Part shown: positions 52,421 through 64,000 of the stretch, one piece after another
How the letters are laid out: each line of letters opens with the position of its first letter
Numbering within the stretch: position 1 is the stretch's first letter
Origin: Toxorhynchites rutilus septentrionalis
Taxonomy: Eukaryota > Arthropoda > Insecta > Diptera > Culicidae
DNA: 64,000 nt
Assembly (NCBI RefSeq): GCF_029784135.1
Contig: NC_073746.1
Coordinates: 303,129,455 to 303,193,454, forward strand
Direction of reading: 5' to 3'
The notes under the pieces: model-generated
The model's input: the letters and a program-made list of their open reading frames with translations, nothing else
Told to the model about the DNA's origin: nothing
Database searches by the model: none
Position numbers and translations under genes: made by a program

Positions 52421-54612
52421 AAAAAATTGTTTATTTTTAGGTTTGAGTGTTCTCTGAACACATGACGATAAACACCAATTTTACTTCTGATATCCTCTAG
52501 TGAAAGTACATCAATTCAGTACTCTCCGACCGCACAAACAATCAAACACAAAATCTTCGGCTTCGGGTGTCAAAAAGCTACCAAATTTATGTTCTCGCCC
52601 AATGGCAACTGCATGTAGCCGAAAAAAGGTAGCCCAAATTTGGACTCAGCTTGAGAAGGGGGATTCTGCGTCTTACGTTTACACCGCTGAGTGGGTTGAA
52701 CAATGAACTGATTCGGGGGTACTGGCGAGCATTGGATCGCCTCCCACGGGAGAAGATCGTGGCCCGAGAAGGCGCGTGTCGAAGCCCACCGCGATGACGC
52801 TCTTGTTTGATCCTGTTGCCGCTGCTCGGCTGGCCGCGAAAAGTGTGGCGCGAGTTATTACCGTGCGAGTGATTTATAGCTGTTATTAAATATTGTTTTA
52901 ATGCAGTCTCTCCGCTCCGAAATTCACTACCACCCTCCCACGCACACGCCCCCCTTTTTCGTCATCCGCTCGAGTGATTGTGTGACAGCCATACATTACC
53001 TGGTCACCTCCATTCGCATGTCGATTGGGCGTAGAAAGCGAATAAAAGATAAAGTAAATAAATAATAAAAACTAGCAAAACTAGAGCAGAAGTGTGGTGT
53101 ATATCGGAGAGATTAAAACGTGTAATTGAACAGTTGCTATAAAATGGCAACATTCGGTGGCAAACAAGGTCGGAGTGGGAGAGCGTTTGTTTGTTTTGGC
53201 CGATTAATTTTTATTCCGCGACGGAGGGGCGAAAGGGACTGTGCGTAAAATTTTAGTGCTTTCCAAAGGGCGCCATAAAAACGGTCGCGCTGGTTCTCGA
53301 ACGGTGGACTTTTGACCGTAAAACACGCAGTCAAATCCGCCGTATAGAATGTTCATTAGAAGGGAAAGCATACGTCGAAAAGGATACGCACATATGCAAG
53401 GAAAAGTATTTCACCGTTGATGAATTACAGCTTTGCATGTCGGATGGCCATCGCGAAATAAAACGGTTCTTATCTGGTACCAACCATTCAGCCATGGAGA
53501 ATTTTCAACCGGGAAATACGAGCCACCAAATGTTTAATTTGTTATTTGTAAAATCACTGCAGTAATGGTGACAATTAGGCACAATGTATTCTGTGCAGCG
53601 CCTCGGTTTAAATGTTAGTATTTCATCCGCTCTGACTGACGAGATGAAATATTCGACGCCATGATGGAGCTCTGTCTCTTTCCGTACGTCCGCGAACGTG
53701 GCGCGATTTTTATCATTTCCACCTAATCATCCCATCACCGGAGAACGCTAATAAAAAATACGCCGTGCAAAACAACCGTATTTCGTGATTTGTTTGTTCT
53801 TAAGACTCTTGTCATTCGTGCGAAGGGAAAGGGATCTTCTCGTTTCATCCTGGCGTGGAATGCAATGCGCTACAGCATTTTGATCCGAGCCAGAGCATAA
53901 CTCATCTCATCTCACCCTCCCCCCTTCATTGCCGGCCCTCCTGCCGAAGTGAAGGACCCTTCCAGCTACCCGCGGTGCCATACACATCATTCCGTACTCC
54001 GATTTCTTCGAGATTGAGCTCGCAAGTCGGGAATGCAAACCCCTCACGTGAGTACATGTGAAAAACATCTCGCAAACGCAATTCGTGCCAGTAATTTAAA
54101 GGAAACAAAAGTTTTACTCTGTGTAACAATGAGTACAATTTAGCTTGGCTCTGCCGGAATGGGTATCCGACCGCAGGGCAGAGCGGCGAGGGGGATGGAT
54201 TCTTGCCGGAAGAAAGCGAAGACTTGCGAGATATGAGTAAACATGAGCTCGACGCAAAAGGTACGGCACAGTTAGCCTTGTCCTTTCCCCCCACCCCACC
54301 TTTCTACCATACCATAGGAAAGTGGGTGCAAACGACCGCAAGACGAGATGATGCATTGGACCCTGCTCTGGAGTTACATTCGAAGAACTCCGTGCGAAAA
54401 CATGATATCCGATGAGGCGCCAGTGCCAGTAACACTTGCTTATCGTTTTTTGGGGCGCGCATTGCGATAATACTCGAGCCCATGCTGTAAATGTTGCAGA
54501 GATAACCTCTGCGGGCTGGGTTGCCAAATTTCAAGGCATTTCTTTATTATAAAAATACTTTTCTATTAAAATTGGTCTGGTGGCAAATCTTTTTTTTTCA
54601 GTTACAACTCGG
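52421..54612. other. Host single-copy-looking DNA; no gene recognised
   Basis: Mixed composition; no repeats shared with the rest of the window. The minus-strand frames at 53926-54527 (122 and 137 codons) overlap plus-strand frames and show no domains. Confidence 0.45.
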
Positions 54613-57600
54613 AATTTAAGATTTAAGATTTAAGATTTAAGATTTAAGATTTAAGATTTAAGATTTAAGATTTAAGATTTAAGATTTAAGATTTAAGATT
54701 TAAGATTTAAGATTTAAGATTTAAGATTTAAGATTTAAGATTTAAGATTTAAGATTTAAGATCTAAGATTTAAGATTTAAGATTTAAGATTTAAGATTTA
54801 AGATTTAAGATTTAAGATTTAAGATTTAAGATTTAAGATTTAAGATTTAAGATTTAAGATTTAAGATTTAAGATTTAAGATTTAAGATTTAAGATTTAAG
54901 ATTTAAGATTTAAGATTTAAGATTTAAGATTTAAGATTTAAGATTTAAGATTTAAGATTTAAGATTTAAGATTTAAGATTTAAGATTTAAGATTTAAGAT
55001 TTAAGATTTAAGATTTAAGATTTAAGATTTAAGATTTAAGATTTAAGATTTAAGATTTAAGATTTAAGATTTAAGATTTAAGATTTAAGATTTAAGATTT
55101 AAGATTTAAGATTTAAGATTTAAGATTTAAGATTTAAGATTTAAGATTTAAGATTTAAGATTTAAGATTTAAGATTTAAGATTTAAGATTTAAGATTTAA
55201 GATTTAAGATTTAAGATTTAAGATTTAAGATTTAAGATTTAAGATTTAAGATTTAAGATTTAAGATTTAAGATTTAAGATTTAAGATTTAAGATTTAAGA
55301 TTTAAGATTTAAGATTTAAGATTTAAGATTTAAGATTTAAGATTTAAGATTTAAGATTTAAGATTTAAGATTTAAGATTTAAGATTTAAGATTTAAGATT
55401 TAAGATTTAAGATTTAAGATTTAAGATTTAAGATTTAAGATTTAAGATTTAAGATTTAAGATTTAAGATTTAAGATTTAAGATTTAAGATTTAAGATTTA
55501 AGATTTAAGATTTAAGATTTAAGATTTAAGATTTAAGATTTAAGATTTAAGATTTAAGATTTAAGATTTAAGATTTAAGATTTAAGATTTAAGATTTAAG
55601 ATTTAAGATTTAAGATTTAAGATTTAAGATTTAAGATTTAAGATTTAAGATTTAAGATTTAAGATTTAAGATTTAAGATTTAAGATTTAAGATTTAAGAT
55701 TTAAGATTTAAGATTTAAGATTTAAGATTTAAGATTTAAGATTTAAGATTTAAGATTTAAGATTTAAGATTTAAGATTTAAGATTTAAGATTTAGATTTA
55801 AGATTTAAGATTTAAGATTTAAGATTTAAGATTTAAGATTTAAGATTTAAGATTTAAGATTTAAGATTTAAGATTTAAGATTTAAGATTTAAGATTTAAG
55901 ATTTAAGATTTAAGATTTAAGATTTAAGATTTAAGATTTAAGATTTAAGATTTAAGATTTAAGATTTAAGATTTAAGATTTAAGATTTAAGATTTAAGAT
56001 TTAAGATTTAAGATTTAAGATTTAAGATTTAAGATTTAAGATTTAAGATTTAAGATTTAAGATTTAAGATTTAAGATTTAAGATTTAAGATTTAAGATTT
56101 AAGATTTAAGATTTAAGATTTAAGATTTAAGATTTAAGATTTAAGATTTAAGATTTAAGATTTAAGATTTAAGATTTAAGATTTAAGATTTAAGATTTAA
56201 GATTTAAGATTTAAGATTTAAGATTTAAGATTTAAGATTTAAGATTTAAGATTTAAGATTTAAGATTTAAGATTTAAGATTTAAGATTTAAGATTTAAGA
56301 TTTAAGATTTAAGATTTAAGATTTAAGATTTAAGATTTAAGATTTAAGATTTAAGATTTAAGATTTAAGATTTAAGATTTAAGATTTAAGATTTAAGATT
56401 TAAGATTTAAGATTTAAGATTTAAGATTTAAGATTTAAGATTTAAGATTTAAGATTTAAGATTTAAGATTTAAGATTTAAGATTTAAGATTTAAGATTTA
56501 AGATTTAAGATTTAAGATTTAAGATTTAAGATTTAAGATTTAAGATTTAAGATTTAAGATTTAAGATTTAAGATTTAAGATTTAAGATTTAAGATTTAAG
56601 ATTTAAGATTTAAGATTTAAGATTTAAGATTTAAGATTTAAGATTTAAGATTTAAGATTTAAGATTTAAGATTTAAGATTTAAGATTTAAGATTTAAGAT
56701 TTAAGATTTAAGATTTAAGATTTAAGATTTAAGATTTAAGATTTAAGATTTAAGATTTAAGATTTAAGATTTAAGATTTAAGATTTAAGATTTAAGATTT
56801 AAGATTTAAGATTTAAGATTTAAGATTTAAGATTTAAGATTTAAGATTTAAGATTTAAGATTTAAGATTTAAGATTTAAGATTTAAGATTTAAGATTTAA
56901 GATTTAAGATTTAAGATTTAAGATTTAAGATTTAAGATTTAAGATTTAAGATTTAAGATTTAAGATTTAAGATTTAAGATTTAAGATTTAAGATTTAAGA
57001 TTTAAGATTTAAGATTTAAGATTTAAGATTTAAGATTTAAGATTTAAGATTTAAGATTTAAGATTTAAGATTTAAGATTTAAGATTTAAGATTTAAGATT
57101 TAAGATTTAAGATTTAAGATTTAAGATTTAAGATTTAAGATTTAAGATTTAAGATTTAAGATTTAAGATTTAAGATTTAAGATTTAAGATTTAAGATTTA
57201 AGATTTAAGATTTAAGATTTAAGATTTAAGATTTAAGATTTAAGATTTAAGATTTAAGATTTAAGATTTAAGATTTAAGATTTAAGATTTAAGATTTAAG
57301 ATTTAAGATTTAAGATTTAAGATTTAAGATTTAAGATTTAAGATTTAAGATTTAAGATTTAAGATTTAAGATTTAAGATTTAAGATTTAAGATTTAAGAT
57401 TTAAGATTTAAGATTTAAGATTTAAGATTTAAGATTTAAGATTTAAGATTTAAGATTTAAGATTTAAGATTTAAGATTTAAGATTTAAGATTTAAGATTT
57501 AAGATTTAAGATTTAAGATTTAAGATTTAAGATTTAAGATTTAAGATTTAAGATTTAAGATTTAAGATTTAAGATTTAAGATTTAAGATTTAAGATTTAA

Positions 57601-58363
57601 GATTTAAGATTTAAGATTTAAGATTTAAGATTTAAGATTTAAGATTTAAGATTTAAGATTTAAGATTTAAGATTTAAGATTTAAGATTTAAGATTTAAGA
57701 TTTAAGATTTAAGATTTAAGATTTAAGATTTAAGATTTAAGATTTAAGATTTAAGATTTAAGATTTAAGATTTAAGATTTAAGATTTAAGATTTAAGATT
57801 TAAGATTTAAGATTTAAGATTTAAGATTTAAGATTTAAGATTTAAGATTTAAGATTTAAGATTTAAGATTTAAGATTTAAGATTTAAGATTTAAGATTTA
57901 AGATTTAAGATTTAAGATTTAAGATTTAAGATTTAAGATTTAAGATTTAAGATTTAAGATTTAAGATTTAAGATTTAAGATTTAAGATTTAAGATTTAAG
58001 ATTTAAGATTTAAGATTTAAGATTTAAGATTTAAGATTTAAGATTTAAGATTTAAGATTTAAGATTTAAGATTTAAGATTTAAGATTTAAGATTTAAGAT
58101 TTAAGATTTAAGATTTAAGATTTAAGATTTAAGATTTAAGATTTAAGATTTAAGATTTAAGATTTAAGATTTAAGATTTAAGATTTAAGATTTAAGATTT
58201 AAGATTTAAGATTTAAGATTTAAGATTTAAGATTTAAGATTTAAGATTTAAGATTTAAGATTTAAGATTTAAGATTTAAGATTTAAGATTTAAGATTTAA
58301 GATTTAAGATTTAAGATTTAAGATTTAAGATTTAAGATTTAAGATTTAAGATTTAAGATTTAA
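54613..58363. repeat. (GATTTAA)n heptanucleotide satellite, about 3.75 kb
   Basis: A 7-bp unit (GATTTAA in one phase) repeats about 536 times. I checked the phase line by line and found only two deviations: a C at 54763 (ATCTAAG) and one missing A near 55795 that makes a 6-bp unit. From 55801 to 58361 the array is perfect. It is not the insect telomere repeat TTAGG. No frame or gene is expected here. Confidence 0.98.
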
Positions 58364-59545
58364 TAGAATACAGGGATTAAATTGTTTCCAGAGATTTCAG
58401 AGATTCCAGAGATTTAAAAAAATCCAGATTCTAGTGATTTCATAGATTTCAGGGATTTAAGAGATTCGCGGTTTCAGAAAATTCCAGAGATTTAAAAAAT
58501 TTCAGAGATTCCAGAGAATACAGAGATTAAACAGATTTCAGAAATTCTAGAGGTTCCAGAGATTTCACAGATGCCAATGATTTCAGAGATTCCAGAGATT
58601 CCAGCGATCCCAGAGACTGAAATAATTCTAGATATTCTAGAAATTCCGGAGAATACAGAGATTAAAAAAAATCCAGAAATTCTAGAGTTTCCAGAGATTC
58701 CATAGATTTCAGAGATTGCAGAGATTCCAGAGATTCAAGGGATCCAAAAAACTACAGAGATTCCAGAGATTTCCAGAGAATGCAGAGATTGAAGAGATAT
58801 CAGAAATTCTAGAGTATCCAGAGATTCCAGAGATTTTAGTGAGTTCAAAGATTTTAGAGATTTCAGTGCATCCAGAGATTCCAAAAATTCCAGAAATTCC
58901 AGAGATTCAAGAGATTCCAGAGATTCCAAAGATTTAAAAATTACGAGATTCCAGAGAATACAGAGATTAAATTTATTCCAGAGATTTCAGTGATTTAAGA
59001 GATTCCTGAGATTTCAGAGATCATAGAGAATACATAGATTAAATAAATCCCAGAAATTCTAGAGGTTCCAGAGATTCAAAAAATTCCAGAGATTCCAGAG
59101 AATACAGAGATTAAATAGAGCCCTGAAATTCTAGGTATTCCAGAGTTTCTAGAAATTGCAGTGATTTCAGAGATTCCAGAGATTACAGAGACTAAATTGA
59201 TTCCAGAGATTTCACTGATTTCAGAGAATCCAGAGATTCCAGAAAATATAGAGATTAAATTGATTCCAGAGATTGCAGGAATTCCAGATATTATAGAGAA
59301 TACAGAGAACAAAAAAAAATATCCAGAAATTCTAGAGGTTCCAGAGATTCCAACAGAACGATTAAATAGATTCTATAAATTCTAGAGATTCCAGAGATTC
59401 TACAAATTCCAGTGATTTCAGAGATTCCAGCGATCCCAGAGACTCATAAAATTCCAGAGATTCCAGAGAATACAGAGATTCAATAGATTCCAGAAATTCT
59501 AGAGGTTCCAGAGATTCCAGTGATTTCAGAGATTGTTCCGAAGGA
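58364..59545. repeat. Degenerate 9-bp minisatellite (AGAGATTCC type)
   Basis: Directly after the satellite comes about 1.2 kb of variants of AGAGATTCC and AGAGATTTC, with longer recurring blocks such as GAGAATACAGAGATTAAA at irregular 50-300 bp spacing. Because the period is three codons, long open frames arise that read as IPE/ISE tripeptide repeats (for example 58716-58937 and 59161-59385 plus; 59312-59076 minus). I treat these as by-products. Confidence 0.92.
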
Positions 59546-62500
59546 GCCTTGAAAATGGTCGCAGTGTTATTTCTATAACAGAAGATTTGAGTTTTTTTTT
59601 ATTATAAATACAATGAATTTCTTCTTTCCAGCAGAGTTTGCCAACACTGTCGGCGTCGATTTTCGACACCACATCCAACCAACACAGACGGCAATCCATC
59701 AACGCATGAGTCGTCCTCCTATGCGGCAGGTTGAGATTCTCGACAACGCCGAAGCGACAGGGGCGTAAATAATTAAGGCAAAGAAATTAAAAACACAAAA
59801 ATAGATCATCGCAAGAGCGCAGCACCGTTCGTGGATGTGCGTTACTGGGAAAGCTTCGTTTAAATGATGATTAAAAAAAGCTCTCACTTTATCGCACAAA
59901 CCCCAACATTAACCCGCCGAACCAGGAATTGGAGAATTGTGTGATCTGAGAATAAAAAAATCGTTCTGCCTCCAAGAAAAGAATAACATCTCCAAGCGAC
60001 CGGCGATCACATGATGAAAAATGTGCACTTGAAAGGAAAACGATCAAAACGACGAGGCGATGCTGCGGCAAACGAGCTAAAAAATTTCCTCCACAAAGAC
60101 TCCACTGGAGGAAGAGAGCAAGAGAGAGAGAGTGAAAAAAAACCCTGTGGAAAATCGCTTTTCTCTTATCTGCAGCTTCATTTTCTTTCGCTGCCTTAAT
60201 TTACTTCCCGCCAAATTCAAACTTTGATTAATATCCACACCGGAAAACGAACGGACCGACCCCGGAAGGTGCGGAGCCAGAAACTGGAACGGGACAGGAA
60301 ACTTGGCCAAGGATTTCCGCGTGTCCCCATGGCTGGGCTGAAGAAAAAAATTAATTAAAATTTCATCTACATGCAGATCTCTGCATCAGATTTGGCGATT
60401 TCGTTCCGAATAAGAAAAATGAAATTAATTTATTTGTTATCCCGGCGAAGTGGAGAGTGGTTTCCTATTCGTGATTACGTTCCACTTTGCGAGCGATGAA
60501 AAGAAAAATCTCGACCCGAAGGAAATTGAACCACGCGCGCTATGCGATGTGTCGGAAGGGAGGCGAATATTTCCACTGGAATCTGCTGCTGATTAACAGT
60601 GGTCATAGTTTTTGTGTATCTTTCCGGGAGAAGGGCGGTGTTTCCAAAAGCAACCGAAAGGTACGCTATAGTATTAATTTGTGTTTTCCAATTCCATCCC
60701 CGCATATTTGAACAGAAACAACATTTCCACTGTAACTATTTCGTGCCAACTTCGAACTTTATTTCACGCTTCACCTACAAATAGGCTCAATTAATTAGTC
60801 TCCGCGGGTCATTCGGAACCTTTTGATCCCTTCCCCCTACGTTTTGTCCCTCTGCGAAATCCACACACAAACACTCATATCCACATGATGACGGGGCTAA
60901 ACTTCAAACAATTGTTTGCCAAAGTATTTCCACTCTTGGATGTCTTGGAGCCATAAATTCCCACCCTACCTTGTCCGCTTCGAGCACAGGTCGGGCAGGT
61001 CAAAATCGAAAACCATTATCCATTATCCTGAACAGTTGCCTCCAGCCCGCCGGAGATGCGGATTACGCAGTGTAGGGTGGGAAAAGGTTGTTTTCTTTGT
61101 TTTGGCTCTTTTCAGCTGAGACCATTCATCGTGAAATCAGTCTAATCATTTAAGGATAGGACCACTTCATCGGCGTTGCGAGCGATGCTTCCGATAAGAA
61201 TCCTAGTGGGGTGAGGTTGAAGTTCATGTGAAGTGCCACCTCCGTGATACGGTTAACCCTTTCTTATAGTTATGGGTTGCCTGAAACGGTTTCGTAATTG
61301 TTCGAAAATTACAGAATAACGACAAAATGAGATACATTTTTTTGAGTGTCGCCGTCCTGGCCCGAATTTGAATTCGAACTCCGACGGCTGTTTGAGTTGC
61401 GAATGCACCGCTAGTGGTTTAACTAAGTGGTTTAAAAAAATAGAGTTAGGAAAAAGTCTTTACTATCGTGAAGAGTAGATTCATAAATAACCAGTTTCCT
61501 TCAAAAAGACATCGTAACGAAGATTTAGTAAGAAGTTGTCGACGATTTCATCTGAGGAATTTTGATTGTGATTTCAGAAAAATGTCGAGAAAAATGTCCC
61601 AATCTACCAATAGCACTTTTGATGGAACAATCAGAAAAAAAATCACGTTAGCTTATTTCATATTTCATCTAGATCTTAAGAGTATAAATTTAGATGTGTG
61701 TGCGCTAAAAAAATGTTGAGATTTTGTTTTGAAATGTAATTTTCTTTTTTTAATTGTTTTCTATCCAGGTTTTTGAGTTTAATTATGTTTATTTGGCTTA
61801 TTATTTTAGATTCTCCGCATGGATGTTTGCAGATATATTGGCGTCTTAGGGTCTATGCCTTTCTCTCACTGGAACCTACATGATCACGCAAAATTTTAGA
61901 TTCGACCAATCGGACCACTTTTCGTGTACTCGTTGGTCGAGGACATCCGCTTCCTTGAAATTAATGACTGACAAGTTAAAAAAAAAACTCAAATTATTGA
62001 CAAAATAACTCAAAAGCACGATGGCACCATTTTCCCTTTTTTTCAATTGGTGCACTCTGTATTATTATAATATTGCAGGGAAACTCTTAACGAGAAAAGA
62101 GCACTCCATAGCAATAACCGAAGACTAAGCAAATTGACGGAGATGCTTAAATCTGATTACTGATGCAAGTTAGTGAATGTTTGAGAGTACTTCGTGATAA
62201 GTAATTGGTTTAGGACATAGTTGGCCTTACGAAATACACCCTTCATTCTCTATTAATACGGAAATGCATTCTTCAGATGAAGCCATTAACGCAATCTATC
62301 GGTTGGTGATTGATTTATGTAGTGTAAACCATTCCGGCCAAAATCTGATGGTATTTCAAAAAGTGAAAAGCAACTAAAAAATAGTAGAAGTCCAATCGAT
62401 GATGCTACAGGCCATCTTTCTGATTTGATTACCGAAGAAAATATTGATAAAGTATGTGTTTCTGTAAAAAAAAAATAAAACCGTTCAATTCGGACTATAA

Positions 62501-64000
62501 AAAATTATTCAGGATTTATTATACACCAAATAACCAAATACTTGAACTTTTTAAATTCTTAATTTACTGTACTTTTTTGACAGCGAACTTAATAGATTTT
62601 GGTATCCAGGCAAAACGCTATTCAAAATTTAACCATGGTCGATCATCCTAATCGGTTTCCATGTGATCAACCTAATCGGTTTCCATGTGAGTGACTTAGT
62701 GCAAACATTAAGAACAGAGCACAATTCGGCGAAAAGTTTCTTCCAATCCGAGTTCTAAGTAACGATCGCTTGATTCTAAACCCGATTTTGGGTTTTGGAT
62801 TTTGGATTTTTATTTGTCATTGGAACCTTGTACTATACATATTCTTTTTTTTTTTATTTATTTTTGATACTTTCAGTCTCCTGGGCTGGTTCGTCTCAGG
62901 TACTTTACAGATGAAACTTCTCTACTTCTGGAATGATCAGCTAGAAATGTAGAAATCCAAAGATTTGTGTTACATGTGCTATACCGCTGCGAAGACACAT
63001 TCTATTTCATCAACTACTGAGAGAACAGTTCATCTTTTATTTCATATCACGGATTCATATTTACAGAATGAACCAGAAAATGAAACAGATAATTTTTCAT
63101 GTCTTTGAAAAGCAATCAGCAACCATGTTTTTGTAATGTTTCTGCACCAAACGATAGCTTAATGTTTAATTTTTGTTTTTTATCATTTTATTACTCATAA
63201 TTCAATTTATGGGCAATAACTTCGGTTGATGTTCAGCAGGTATTTTCAATTTCAACAAAAAAAAAAAAACTTATAAAATACAACAATATATGAAGCTTTC
63301 TTCAGTATTGCTTTAATAAATGAACACACATTGTTATTTAGAGCCAAAATCATTCGATTGAATCGACGACAATAACAAAATTTGAGGGAACAAGTCAGTG
63401 ATCGAAAAATCGAACTTTAGTCATAACGAAATTTTTTTTATAGTTTAGTAACTCCGCATTCAAGATTGCTTACTTCGGAAGACGGCAATGTACTGGAAAA
63501 AAAGGTAATGAAGATGGTAGAGTTTCGAGCGACATAGCATGCGCTGCCATAACTATTTCTCAAATAGTGACGTCAGTCGTTGTGTTTATATTTGATTGCC
63601 CACCGCATCCATGTGGAAATGCTATTTCCAGGAAATAATTTATCAATTAAAAACGTACATTTTTTTAAAGTTCTCGCTGAATATGAGGCTAATGCGATAG
63701 CGTGCAGTGAATATTTGTGAAATCACGTCGAAAAAGACGGATAAAAGTGATATTTCCATGTGTCATTTTCACTCCCCCACGTTCATAGAAACAAACGAAG
63801 CTTCTTTATTTGAACGTTACGAAGTTGATGTTTCGAAGGCTTTCAGTGTCGGTGTGTATGATGTGAGAGAATGATCGCCAATTAATCAAAATTTCATAGA
63901 AAATGGTACTGCTATCGAGAACTAATCTTACGACTGCTCTCTGGACCTTTTTACCATATAAATAATCGAAATAAGCCACGATATAATTGTCATCTGTTAA
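59546..64000. other. Host single-copy-looking DNA; no gene recognised
   Basis: No transposon signatures apart from a possible tRNA-like piece near 61345. Short frames on both strands lack domains. A good splice-acceptor-like stretch (TTCTTCTTTCCAGCAG) lies at about 59617-59632, but no convincing exon follows. From about 61440 on the sequence is AT-rich. Confidence 0.45.
61345..61430 (-). repeat. Possible tRNA-derived SINE fragment
   Basis: On the minus strand GAGTTCGAATTC resembles a polymerase III B box, preceded about 50 bp upstream by a weak A-box-like TTAGTTAAACCAC. Flanking sequence does not match the SINE at 34844. Could be chance. Confidence 0.25.

Noticed and set aside
54613..58363. 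Telomeric repeat
   Set aside because: The unit is seven bases and unlike TTAGG; the array is internal, with host DNA on both sides.
58716..59385. Open frames with IPE/ISE tripeptide repeats
   Set aside because: They follow automatically from the 9-bp repeat period and occur on both strands.

Overview
The window is eukaryotic, insect, and most likely from a culicine mosquito. It is AT-rich, has no operons or dense genes, and is packed with layered transposable elements. Three signs point to mosquitoes. There are three copies of a Tc1/mariner-type transposon whose transposase has DD37E spacing, a class first described from mosquitoes. There is a tRNA-derived SINE resembling the Feilai group. 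A nuclear copy of mitochondrial DNA has the insect order control region, tRNA-Ile, tRNA-Gln (opposite strand), tRNA-Met, nad2. I recognise no host protein-coding gene with confidence. The long single-copy-looking stretches (about 4290-5815, 14930-19310, 31000-34640, 44920-47340, 52430-54610, 59546-64000) look like intergenic or intronic host DNA.

Layout. 1-3500: a LINE 3' end abutting a mariner end, a broken mariner transposase, and a Tc1 element with long inverted arms and an internally inverted transposase. 3500-5815: host DNA. 5818-7116: DD37E copy 1, with an intact 338-codon transposase. 8380-9870: two decayed transposases (one DD37-type, one DD41D/rosa-like). 10213-11250: a fold-back repeat. 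11265-12561: a second DD37E family with one nonsense codon. 14143-14850: mitochondrial insertion. 14930-19310: host DNA. 19315-20328: pogo-like relic with a PHD finger. 20880-23225: Helitron relic split by a 1380-bp TA-flanked element. 24301-25790: mariner relic and a dispersed repeat ending in (TA)n. 25791-28220: an errantivirus-type LTR element holding only env. 28796-30094: DD37E copy 2. 30219-30975: MITE. 31000-34640: host DNA. 34798-37341: dispersed repeat with a SINE in it, a fold-back element, and a hAT element with 8-bp target duplication. 37373-43600: deeply nested block with a Ty3/gypsy integrase fragment at its core. 44388-44914: LINE relic. 47344-49613: mariner deletion derivative and DD37E copy 3 (inverted). 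49686-52420: dispersed repeat, long-TIR element, mariner relic. 54613-58363: about 536 nearly perfect copies of a 7-bp satellite, followed by a decayed 9-bp minisatellite to 59545. 59546-64000: host DNA.

How the parts relate. Almost everything recognisable is a transposon or its remains. Several insertions are nested cleanly enough to reconstruct order of arrival (Tc1 into a dispersed repeat, TA-element into Helitron, SINE into the dispersed repeat, gypsy into a fold-back). The most unusual object is the LTR-leader-env-LTR element at 25791-28220. It has identical 310-bp LTRs, a primer binding site and an open env frame but no gag or pol, the structure expected if a spliced subgenomic env RNA had been reverse transcribed and integrated. 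All functional statements rest on motif recognition by eye; no database search was run.
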